Shown here: positions 55,525-64,000 of the stretch, one piece after another
How positions within the stretch are numbered: the first letter of the stretch is position 1
Layout of the letters: the number at the start of each line of letters is the position of its first letter
From: Paraphysomonas bandaiensis
Taxonomy: Eukaryota > Chrysophyceae
Reading direction: 5' to 3'
NCBI GenBank assembly: GCA_965644295.1
Contig: CBFFRP010000078.1
Coordinates: 229,303-293,302, forward strand
Length of the DNA stretch: 64,000 nucleotides
Program-made: the position numbers and the translations under genes
Notes under the pieces: model-generated
The model's input: the letters and a program-made list of their open reading frames with translations, nothing else
The model's database searches: none
What the model was told of the DNA's origin: nothing

Positions 55525-57099
55525 ATGGAAGACTTGTGCTTGGTAGTGCAAGGTCAGCAGGAACGAAATATTCTAAATTCTTCAATGAGAGACTATTTGA
55601 GCCGCTGCCGAACTATGACCAGACTCATCAATGACATTGAGGGGTTACGTGAAGTGGCTCTTGATGTCGATGAGACTGGAGTGGCAAGGAAACATACTGG
55701 ACTAGCCAAAGATGTTCTCAAACTGAAACTTCCAATGGCAGTACAAACAGCTAAACTCTTGTTCGCAAAAATTTCTGTAGACACCACATTACCAAAGAAG
55801 CGGAAACACGGTGGGCAAGACCCAGTGGAGAACCTTGATGATCCTGCTGTAGTTGACACTCACAACCCTGCTGCAAATAAAGTAACGGTTAGTGCACAGA
55901 CTTATCAAAACTATAAGTCAGCCCTTAAATGGTGGCACTGTTACGATCGTCCTGACATGGACAAAATAGGATCACCATGGCCAGGTGGAATGGACGAAGC
56001 CCTAAAAAAATCTATATCAAGTTACAAACGAGACATAGCAAGCAAGAAAAGAGCCGGCATTATGCGACAGAAAGAAGGAAAGGAGGCCTACAATCTCAAT
56101 GGCTACATCGAAATTAATAAGGCTTTCGCTAGGATGAGGCCCACTGGAAAGCAACGAACTTGGGATGAAGGAGTATTTGCCAGTCTGTTCACAGTATTAT
56201 CTGTTTCAACTATTGGAAGGAGTGATAATGTTGATGATCGACTATTCACTGATCCTATTGTGTACGATGCACTCAAAGATAAACCTATTCTATGCTTTGG
56301 TGAGTGTGAGAAGAGTAATATGTACGCTACGGGAGTTCCTGCTTTGATTCTTGTGTCCAGAGAAATCAGACAGATTAGTGAACAATTTGAAGCGGAAAGA
56401 AATACCTGTCGTAATGACATTCGCGAGTTTAAAGAGACAGTGATGCATCAAATTGATGCAATGCGGACTGGTATGCCACAAGATTTGGTACGTGTGCTAA
56501 CAGAGCGATTTGAAGTGAATGGCGTCATTCCATTAAGTCGAAGTGACGTAACGGCTTGTATAAATGAAATTCTCAGTCATCCAGAAGGCAATTTAATGGT
56601 ATTAACGAGATGTGTAAAAGAATTAACTAATTCTGGTCGCGTGCAAACTACGGCAGATGATGAAAGAAGCAGCGACAATTCAGGTGAATTAAAATCTCGT
56701 AATATTCATGTTTGGGAAGGTAGCCCTAATCTACATAGAGTACCTAAAGGATTTAAATTTCCCAGCTATGTAGTAGGTACAATGTGGAATCTATGGTTCT
56801 TGGGAAACCGGAGAGAGAACATTGGTCCATATAGATTCATTGCACCATCAGTGGATCTAGTAACCAGAGCCTGCAGAAATAACTTTAGCCGTTGCAAAAA
56901 AGTTATGTCAAAACTACTTGACATAGCTATCCACGACAACAAAATCACTCGGGCACAAGATATAACAAGGGACAACGAACAAGAAGTGTACGATTCTGCC
57001 TACACTAAGTTGCTACAGGATCTGTACGATGTCTACCCTAAACGACCCGCTACAATTAATATAAATACCATAGCCAACAAAATAAAAATTAGAAAGTAA
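55525..57099 (+). CDS. Crypton-like tyrosine-recombinase-derived protein, catalytic core apparently deleted (copy 1)
   Basis: 524 residues from ATG 55525 (MEDLCLVVQGQQ), single exon. Residues about 125-215 resemble the core-binding domain of Crypton-type tyrosine recombinases (TYQNYKSALKWWHCYDRP ... SYKRDIASKKRAGIMRQKEG). The next helix pair ends LSVSTIGRSDNVDD, where the Arg matches the first catalytic arginine position. The frame then passes directly to FGECEKSNMYATGVPAL and coiled-coil-like sequence; I see no HxxR box or nucleophilic Tyr context. The C-terminal part (HVWEGSPNLHRVPKGFKFPS; MWNLWFLGNRRENIGPYRFI) matches the C-terminal domain of oomycete Crypton-like proteins, as recalled from the family. 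A basic KKRKHGG cluster may be a nuclear signal. Family assignment is moderate; the internal deletion is inferred. Confidence 0.7.
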   Translation: MEDLCLVVQGQQERNILNSSMRDYLSRCRTMTRLINDIEGLREVALDVDETGVARKHTGLAKDVLKLKLPMAVQTAKLLFAKISVDTTLPKKRKHGGQDPVENLDDPAVVDTHNPAANKVTVSAQTYQNYKSALKWWHCYDRPDMDKIGSPWPGGMDEALKKSISSYKRDIASKKRAGIMRQKEGKEAYNLNGYIEINKAFARMRPTGKQRTWDEGVFASLFTVLSVSTIGRSDNVDDRLFTDPIVYDALKDKPILCFGECEKSNMYATGVPALILVSREIRQISEQFEAERNTCRNDIREFKETVMHQIDAMRTGMPQDLVRVLTERFEVNGVIPLSRSDVTACINEILSHPEGNLMVLTRCVKELTNSGRVQTTADDERSSDNSGELKSRNIHVWEGSPNLHRVPKGFKFPSYVVGTMWNLWFLGNRRENIGPYRFIAPSVDLVTRACRNNFSRCKKVMSKLLDIAIHDNKITRAQDITRDNEQEVYDSAYTKLLQDLYDVYPKRPATININTIANKIKIRK

Positions 57100-57154
57100 G
57101 ATATCAGCAAGCTTCAATTAATTTGAAAAAAGTAATAATAATCAAACAATAATA

Positions 57155-58085
57155 AAAGCTGCACAACACACACATACACACCTTACACTCTCAGCGTAAA
57201 CACAATGCTCTTCACTCTAGTTATACACTCATGCCTCAGGATCATACGGACTATGCATCAGAGGCTTCTCTTATATATTGCTGGATATATAATGCCATTA
57301 ATAATACACAGCACACTGCATCGTACTATACTTACTTCATTGTGACCTCAAATGACAGGATGAATGGTATATCATATATATAATATATGTTCAGGGATGC
57401 TGCAGTAGTTCCGTACTGTAAGCTACAGTTAGCACCTCCACATATGACCATCTCACTATGGGGACATCATACCATCATTCACACCTCATCAATCAATAAT
57501 AAAGCAACACAATACACACATACACACCTTACACTCTCAGCGTAAACACAATGCTCTTCACTCTAGTTATACACTCATGCCTCAGGATCATACGGACTAT
57601 GTATCAGAGACTCCTCTTATATATTGCTGGATATATAATGCCATCAATAATACACAGCACACTGCATCGTACTATACTTACTTCATTGTGACCTCAAATG
57701 ACAGGATGAATGGTATATCATATATATAATATATGTTCAGGGATGCTGCAGTAGTTCCGTACTGTAAGCTACAGTTAGCACCTCCACATATGATCATCTC
57801 ACTATGGGGACATCATACCATCATTCACACCTCATCAATCAATAATAAAGCAACACAACACACACATACACACCTTACACTCTCAGCGTAAACACAATGC
57901 TCTTCACTCTAGTTATACACTCATGCCTCAGGATCATACGGACTATGTATCAGAGGCTCCTCTTATATATTGCTGGATATATATTGCCATCAATAATACA
58001 CAGCACACTGCATCGTACTATACTTACTTCATTGTGACCTCAAATGACCACATGGCACTGTATCGTATTCTACTTACTTCACTGT
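57155..58085. repeat. 346-bp tandem subrepeats, unit 1 tail
   Basis: The marker CCTTACACTCTCAGCG starts at 57181, 57527 and 57873, exactly 346 bp apart, giving two complete subrepeats and a partial third that diverges after GACCTCAAATGACCAC. The same arrangement follows the ORFs of units 2 and 3. Non-coding. Confidence 0.92.
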
Positions 58086-58660
58086 GAGGTTAAATGACAG
58101 GATGACGTATATCGTATTCATATATAGATATGGTTCTATAACAGCTAGATTCTATATATATATATACATATGGTTCATCCTGCACTGTACAATCCCATAC
58201 ACTACTGCTGTACTGTACAATCCTATATGTATTGCTCCTATACAATCCTACAGTGATTTAAAAGTAGCATATTTCCCCTATACAGAAACAACAGTCGAAT
58301 TGTACGTGGATTTTCATATGAACCATAAACGAAACATCAAAAAACATGTTATCACAATAGCACACAGCCATATTTTGTAACGGCTGAGTAGCATAAAAGT
58401 ACGAGTTTTAGTAAACGGTCGAAATCGTGCTAATTGTAAACCACAATCTACATTATTCTATTATACAGATCAGTATTCTATTATACAGTTCAGTACCGTA
58501 TTATACAGCTCAGTATTGTGTAGTACAGTGTATTTATAGGCTAGTGCTGTTATCGCCATAGCTTGATGTCTAAAAGTGTCCATAACTATAGCGGTTAACA
58601 CAGTATCAGTATTAAGCAATTTGAGCTATTTCACATTTCAATTGAATTACTATCATCGTG

Positions 58661-59897
58661 ATGGAAGACTTGTGCTTGGTAGTGCAAGGTCAGCAGGAAC
58701 GAAATATTCTAAATTCTTCAATGAGAGACTATTTGAGCCGCTGCCGAACTATGACCAGACTCATCAATGACATTGAGGGGTTACGTGAAGTGGCTCTTGA
58801 TGTCGATGAGACTGGAGTGGCAAGGAAACATACTGGACTAGCCAAAGATGTTCTCAAACTGAAACTTCCAATGGCAGTACAAACAGCTAAACTCTTGTTC
58901 GCAAAAATTTCTGTAGACACCACATTACCAAAGAAGCGGAAACACGGTGGGCAAGACCCAGTGGAGAACCTTGATGATCCTGCTGTAGTTGACACTCACA
59001 ACCCTGCTGCAAATAAAGTAACGGTTAGTGCACAGACTTATCAAAACTATAAGTCAGCCCTTAAATGGTGGCACTGTTACGATCGTCCTGACATGGACAA
59101 AATAGGATCACCATGGCCAGGTGGAATGGACGAAGCCCTAAAAAAATCTATATCAAAAAAAAAAATATATGGCTAGTGAACAATTTGAAGCGGAAAGAAA
59201 TACCTGTCGTAATGACATTCGCGAGTTTAAAGAGACAGTGATGCATCAAATTGATGCAATGCGGACTGGTATGCCACAAGATTTGGTACGTGTGCTAACA
59301 GAGCGATTTGAAGTGAATGGCGTCATTCCATTAAGTCGAAGTGACGTAACGGCTTGTATAAATGAAATTCTCAGTCATCCAGAAGGCAATTTAATGGTAT
59401 TAACGAGATGTGTAAAAGAATTAACTAATTCTGGTCGCGTGCAAACTACGGCAGATGATGAAAGAAGCAGCGACAATTCAGGTGAATTAAAATCTCGTAA
59501 TATTCATGTTTGGGAAGGTAGCCCTAATCTACATAGAGTACCTAAAGGATTTAAATTTCCCAGCTATGTAGTAGGTACAATGTGGAATCTATGGTTCTTG
59601 GGAAACCGGAGAGAGAACATTGGTCCATATAGATTCATTGCACCATCAGTGGATCTAGTAACCAGAGCCTGCAGAAATAACTTTAGCCGTTGCAAAAAAG
59701 TTATGTCAAAACTACTTGACATAGCTATCCACGACAACAAAATCACTCGGGCACAAGATATAACAAGGGACAACGAACAAGAAGTGTACGATTCTGCCTA
59801 CACTAAGTTGCTACAGGATCTGTACGATGTCTACCCTAAACGACCCGCTACAATTAATATAAATACCATAGCCAACAAAATAAAAATTAGAAAGTAA
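58661..59897 (+). pseudogene. Crypton-like ORF, copy 2, disrupted by deletion with A-rich filler
   Basis: Identical to copy 1 up to KKSIS. The codons from SYKRDIA to the residues just before SEQFEAE are then missing. The junction carries an A-rich filler ending in TATATGGC, and a TAG follows, so the first half stops at about 59176. The C-terminal half is open again from about 59172 to 59897. It keeps the conserved C-terminal domain but loses the core-binding C-half and the remaining Arg. Confidence 0.88.
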
Positions 59898-59949
59898 GAT
59901 ATCAGCAAGCTTCAATTAATTTGAAAAAAGTAATAATAATCAAACAATA

Positions 59950-60885
59950 ATAAAAGCTGCACAACACACACATACACACCTTACACTCTCAGCGTAAACA
60001 CAATGCTCTTCACTCTAGTTATACACTCATGCCTCAGGATCATACGGACTATGCATCAGAGGCTTCTCTTATATATTGCTGGATATATAATGCCATTAAT
60101 AATACACAGCACACTGCATCGTACTATACTTACTTCATTGTGACCTCAAATGACAGGATGAATGGTATATCATATATATAATATATGTTCAGGGATGCTG
60201 CAGTAGTTCCGTACTGTAAGCTACAGTTAGCACCTCCACATATGACCATCTCACTATGGGGACATCATACCATCATTCACACCTCATCAATCAATAATAA
60301 AGCAACACAATACACACATACACACCTTACACTCTCAGCGTAAACACAATGCTCTTCACTCTAGTTATACACTCATGCCTCAGGATCATACGGACTATGT
60401 ATCAGAGACTCCTCTTATATATTGCTGGATATATAATGCCATTAATAATACACAGCACACTGCATCGTACTATACTTACTTCATTGTGACCTCAAATGAC
60501 AGGATGAATGGTATATCATATATATAATATATGTTCAGGGATGCTGCAGTAGTTCCGTACTGTAAGCTACAGTTAGCACCTCCACATATGATCATCTCAC
60601 TATGGGGACATCATACCATCATTCACACCTCATCAATCAATAATAAAGCAACACAACACACACATACACACCTTACACTCTCAGCGTAAACACAATGCTC
60701 TTCACTCTAGTTATACACTCATGCCTCAGGATCATACGGACTATGTATCAGAGGCTCCTCTTATATATTGCTGGATATATATTGCCATCAATAATACACA
60801 GCACACTGCATCGTACTATACTTACTTCATTGTGACCTCAAATGACCACATGGCACTGTATCGTATTCTACTTACTTCACTGTGA
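59950..60885. repeat. 346-bp tandem subrepeats, unit 2 tail
   Basis: Near-identical to 57155-58085, with a few substitutions such as ATGCCATTAATAAT versus ATGCCATCAATAAT in the second subrepeat. Confidence 0.9.
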
Positions 60886-61458
60886 GGTTAAATGACAGGA
60901 TGACGTATATCGTATTCATATATAGATATGGTTCTATAACAGCTAGATTCTATATATATATATACATATGGTTCATCCTGCACTGTACAATCCCATACAC
61001 TACTGCTGTACTGTACAATCCTATATGTATTGCTCCTATACAATCCTACAGTGATTTAAAAGTAGCATATTTCCCCTATACAGAAACAACAGTCGAATTG
61101 TACGTGGATTTTCATATGAACCATAAACGAAACATCAAAAAACATGTTATCACAATAGCACACAGCCATATTTTGTAACGGCTGAGTAGCATAAAAGTAC
61201 GAGTTTTAGTAAACGGTCGAAATCGTGCTAATTGTAAACCACAATCTACATTATTCTATTATACAGTTCAGTATTCTATTATACAGTTCAGTACCGTATT
61301 ATACAGCTCAGTATTGTGTAGTACAGTGTATTTATAGGCTAGTGCTGTTATCGCCATAGCTTGGTGTCTAAAAGTGTCCATAACTATAGCGGTTAACACA
61401 GTATCAGTATTAAGCAATTTGAGCTATTTCACATTTCAATTGAATTACTATCATCGTG

Positions 61459-63033
61459 ATGGAAGACTTGTGCTTGGTAGTGCAAGGTCAGCAGGAACGA
61501 AATATTCTAAATTCTTCAATGAGAGACTATTTGAGCCGCTGCCGAACTATGACCAGACTCATCAATGACATTGAGGGGTTACGTGAAGTGGCTCTTGATG
61601 TCGATGAGACTGGAGTGGCAAGGAAACATACTGGACTAGCCAAAGATGTTCTCAAACTGAAACTTCCAATGGCAGTACAAACAGCTAAACTCTTGTTCGC
61701 AAAAATTTCTGTAGACACCACATTACCAAAGAAGCGGAAACACGGTGGGCAAGACCCAGTGGAGAACCTTGATGATCCTGCTGTAGTTGACACTCACAAC
61801 CCTGCTGCAAATAAAGTAACGGTTAGTGCACAGACTTATCAAAACTATAAGTCAGCCCTTAAATGGTGGCACTGTTACGATCGTCCTGACATGGACAAAA
61901 TAGGATCACCATGGCCAGGTGGAATGGACGAAGCCCTAAAAAAATCTATATCAAGTTACAAACGAGACATAGCAAGCAAGAAAAGAGCCGGCATTATGCG
62001 ACAGAAAGAAGGAAAGGAGGCCTACAATCTCAATGGCTACATCGAAATTAATAAGGCTTTCGCTAGGATGAGGCCCACTGGAAAGCAACGAACTTGGGAT
62101 GAAGGAGTATTTGCCAGTCTGTTCACAGTATTATCTGTTTCAACTATTGGAAGGAGTGATAATGTTGATGATCGACTATTCACTGATCCTATTGTGTACG
62201 ATGCACTCAAAGATAAACCTATTCTATGCTTTGGTGAGTGTGAGAAGAGTAATATGTACGCTACGGGAGTTCCTGCTTTGATTCTTGTGTCCAGAGAAAT
62301 CAGACAGATTAGTGAACAATTTGAAGCGGAAAGAAATACCTGTCGTAATGACATTCGCGAGTTTAAAGAGACAGTGATGCATCAAATTGATGCAATGCGG
62401 ACTGGTATGCCACAAGATTTGGTACGTGTGCTAACAGAGCGATTTGAAGTGAATGGCGTCATTCCATTAAGTCGAAGTGACGTAACGGCTTGTATAAATG
62501 AAATTCTCAGTCATCCAGAAGGCAATTTAATGGTATTAACGAGATGTGTAAAAGAATTAACTAATTCTGGTCGCGTGCAAACTACGGCAGATGATGAAAG
62601 AAGCAGCGACAATTCAGGTGAATTAAAATCTCGTAATATTCATGTTTGGGAAGGTAGCCCTAATCTACATAGAGTACCTAAAGGATTTAAATTTCCCAGC
62701 TATGTAGTAGGTACAATGTGGAATCTATGGTTCTTGGGAAACCGGAGAGAGAACATTGGTCCATATAGATTCATTGCACCATCAGTGGATCTAGTAACCA
62801 GAGCCTGCAGAAATAACTTTAGCCGTTGCAAAAAAGTTATGTCAAAACTACTTGACATAGCTATCCACGACAACAAAATCACTCGGGCACAAGATATAAC
62901 AAGGGACAACGAACAAGAAGTGTACGATTCTGCCTACACTAAGTTGCTACAGGATCTGTACGATGTCTACCCTAAACGACCCGCTACAATTAATATAAAT
63001 ACCATAGCCAACAAAATAAAAATTAGAAAGTAA
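61459..63033 (+). CDS. Crypton-like tyrosine-recombinase-derived protein (copy 3)
   Basis: 524 residues from ATG 61459. Its translation appears identical to that of copy 1 over the full length, with the same absence of a recognisable HxxR/Tyr catalytic core. The upstream 260 bp carries the extra 20-bp duplication shared with unit 2 and differs from it by single bases (TTGGTGTC here and in unit 1, TTGATGTC in unit 2). Same functional caveats as copy 1. Confidence 0.7.
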   Translation: MEDLCLVVQGQQERNILNSSMRDYLSRCRTMTRLINDIEGLREVALDVDETGVARKHTGLAKDVLKLKLPMAVQTAKLLFAKISVDTTLPKKRKHGGQDPVENLDDPAVVDTHNPAANKVTVSAQTYQNYKSALKWWHCYDRPDMDKIGSPWPGGMDEALKKSISSYKRDIASKKRAGIMRQKEGKEAYNLNGYIEINKAFARMRPTGKQRTWDEGVFASLFTVLSVSTIGRSDNVDDRLFTDPIVYDALKDKPILCFGECEKSNMYATGVPALILVSREIRQISEQFEAERNTCRNDIREFKETVMHQIDAMRTGMPQDLVRVLTERFEVNGVIPLSRSDVTACINEILSHPEGNLMVLTRCVKELTNSGRVQTTADDERSSDNSGELKSRNIHVWEGSPNLHRVPKGFKFPSYVVGTMWNLWFLGNRRENIGPYRFIAPSVDLVTRACRNNFSRCKKVMSKLLDIAIHDNKITRAQDITRDNEQEVYDSAYTKLLQDLYDVYPKRPATININTIANKIKIRK

Positions 63034-63089
63034 GATATCAGCAAGCTTCAATTAATTTGAAAAAAGTAATAATAATCAAACAATAATAA

Positions 63090-64000
63090 AAGCTGCACAA
63101 CACACACATACACACCTTACACTCTCAGCGTAAACACAATGCTCTTCACTCTAGTTATACACTCATGCCTCAGGATCATACGGACTATGCATCAGAGGCT
63201 TCTCTTATATATTGCTGGATATATAATGCCATTAATAATACACAGCACACTGCATCGTACTATACTTACTTCATTGTGACCTCAAATGACAGGATGAATG
63301 GTATATCATATATATAATATATGTTCAGGGATGCTGCAGTAGTTCCGTACTGTAAGCTACAGTTAGCACCTCCACATATGACCATCTCACTATGGGGACA
63401 TCATACCATCATTCACACCTCATCAATCAATAATAAAGCAACACAATACACACATACACACCTTACACTCTCAGCGTAAACACAATGCTCTTCACTCTAG
63501 TTATACACTCATGCCTCAGGATCATACGGACTATGTATCAGAGACTCCTCTTATATATTGCTGGATATATAATGCCATCAATAATACACAGCACACTGCA
63601 TCGTACTATACTTACTTCATTGTGACCTCAAATGACAGGATGAATGGTATATCATATATATAATATATGTTCAGGGATGCTGCAGTAGTTCCGTACTGTA
63701 AGCTACAGTTAGCACCTCCACATATGATCATCTCACTATGGGGACATCATACCATCATTCACACCTCATCAATCAATAATAAAGCAACACAACACACACA
63801 TACACACCTTACACTCTCAGCGTAAACACAATGCTCTTCACTCTAGTTATACACTCATGCCTCAGGATCATACGGACTATGTATCAGAGGCTCCTCTTAT
63901 ATATTGCTGGATATATATTGCCATCAATAATACACAGCACACTGCATCGTACTATACTTACTTCATTGTGACCTCAAATGACCACATGGCACTGTATCGT
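63090..64000. repeat. 346-bp tandem subrepeats, unit 3 tail (cut by window end)
   Basis: Subrepeats equivalent to those at 57155-58085; the third is incomplete at the window edge. Confidence 0.9.

Larger units (their letters stand above)
55289..58404 (+). mobile_element. Crypton-like tandem unit 1 (3116 bp)
   Basis: The unit begins at GTTTTAGTAAACGGTCGAAA and runs through a 524-codon ORF into a tail of 346-bp subrepeats, followed by a short unique stretch ending GTAGCATAAAAGTACGA. The next unit starts immediately, with no spacer and no inverted repeats. It is 20 bp shorter than the reference period because units 2 and 3 contain an extra CAGTATTCTATTATA-type duplication upstream of the ORF. 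Confidence 0.85.
58405..61202 (+). mobile_element. Crypton-like tandem unit 2 (2798 bp, internally deleted)
   Basis: Same limits and order as units 1 and 3. The net shortening of 338 bp against the 3136-bp reference ORF-to-ORF period is accounted for by the deletion in its ORF. The tail again has 346-bp subrepeats. Confidence 0.85.
61203..64000 (+). mobile_element. Crypton-like tandem unit 3 (continues past the window)
   Basis: It begins with GTTTTAGTAAACGGTCGAAA directly after unit 2. It contains an intact ORF and the 346-bp subrepeat tail. The window ends in the tail (ACATGGCACTGTATCGT), at the point equivalent to about 58068 in unit 1, so the array's right end is not seen. Confidence 0.85.

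Noticed and set aside
55440-55634. 64-codon frame repeated upstream of each Crypton-like ORF
   Set aside because: It overlaps the main ORF start in another frame and is repeated only because the unit is; no evidence of translation.
58084-58380. 98-codon frame in the unit tail, repeated at 60882
   Set aside because: TATA-rich hydrophobic frame within unit-end DNA; no motif.
1-64000. tRNA, rRNA, CRISPR or bacterial operon features
   Set aside because: I looked for cloverleaf/box motifs, rRNA cores and spaced direct repeats and saw none I can support; the direct repeats present are satellites or transposons.

Overview
This is nuclear DNA from a microbial eukaryote. The supported genes are split by short GT-AG introns, mostly about 45-150 bp. 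I could join more than 40 of them with reading frame preserved. Intergenic DNA is AT-rich and full of microsatellites and transposon debris. The gene content fits a protist: a ClpB/Hsp101 chaperone, a phosphagen (arginine-type) kinase, ITPK, HEATR3/Syo1, MAP2K-like kinases and an SGNH hydrolase. The transposons (Crypton-like tyrosine-recombinase elements, PIF/Harbinger, hAT) recall stramenopiles, perhaps an oomycete relative. That placement is an inference of moderate to low confidence.

Layout. 1-2784: 3' part of an unrecognised helical protein gene (+). 2.9-4.2 kb: MITE and repeat debris. 4.2-6.1 kb: proline-rich repeat protein (-). 6.1-6.8 kb: minisatellite. 6.95-7.36 kb: small PH-domain protein (-). 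8.1-9.6 and 11.2-13.4 kb: two MAP2K-like kinases in tandem (+). 15.0-17.0 kb: secreted SGNH-hydrolase-like protein (-). 19.2-20.7 kb: coiled-coil protein (-). 21.3-24.0 kb: intronless ClpB (+). 24.5-26.8 (-) and 27.5-30.7 kb (+): head-to-head paralogues of unknown function. 31.2-32.4 kb: palindromic transposon interrupted by a retroposon. 32.6-33.7 kb: membrane protein (-). 34.6-38.25 kb: 16-exon HEATR3/Syo1-like ribosomal-protein symportin (+). 38.6-40.2 kb: two hAT-like elements. 40.5-41.1 kb: small mRNA-export-adaptor-like protein (-). 41.6-42.2 kb: membrane protein (+). 42.5-43.2 kb: hAT relic. 43.9-45.6 kb: ITPK (-). 46.2-47.6 kb: arginine/taurocyamine-type kinase (+). 49.7-50.3 kb: small helical protein (-).

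From 50.5 kb onward the window is mobile DNA. First comes a 4.7 kb inverted PIF/Harbinger composite bounded by a TTA target duplication. Then come three head-to-tail units of about 3.1 kb, each carrying a Crypton-like ORF and a 346-bp-period tail; the third runs off the end. This array is the most unusual feature. The two full ORFs appear identical and open for 524 codons, yet they seem to lack most of the recombinase catalytic domain. The middle unit has a net 338-bp deletion replaced by A-rich filler. Several target-site duplications can be read directly: 3 bp for Harbinger, 8 bp for hAT, 14 bp for a retroposon. They give a relative order of insertions.

Most host genes look like unrelated housekeeping or signalling genes. 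The two kinases and the 24.5-30.7 kb paralogues are the only evident local duplications.
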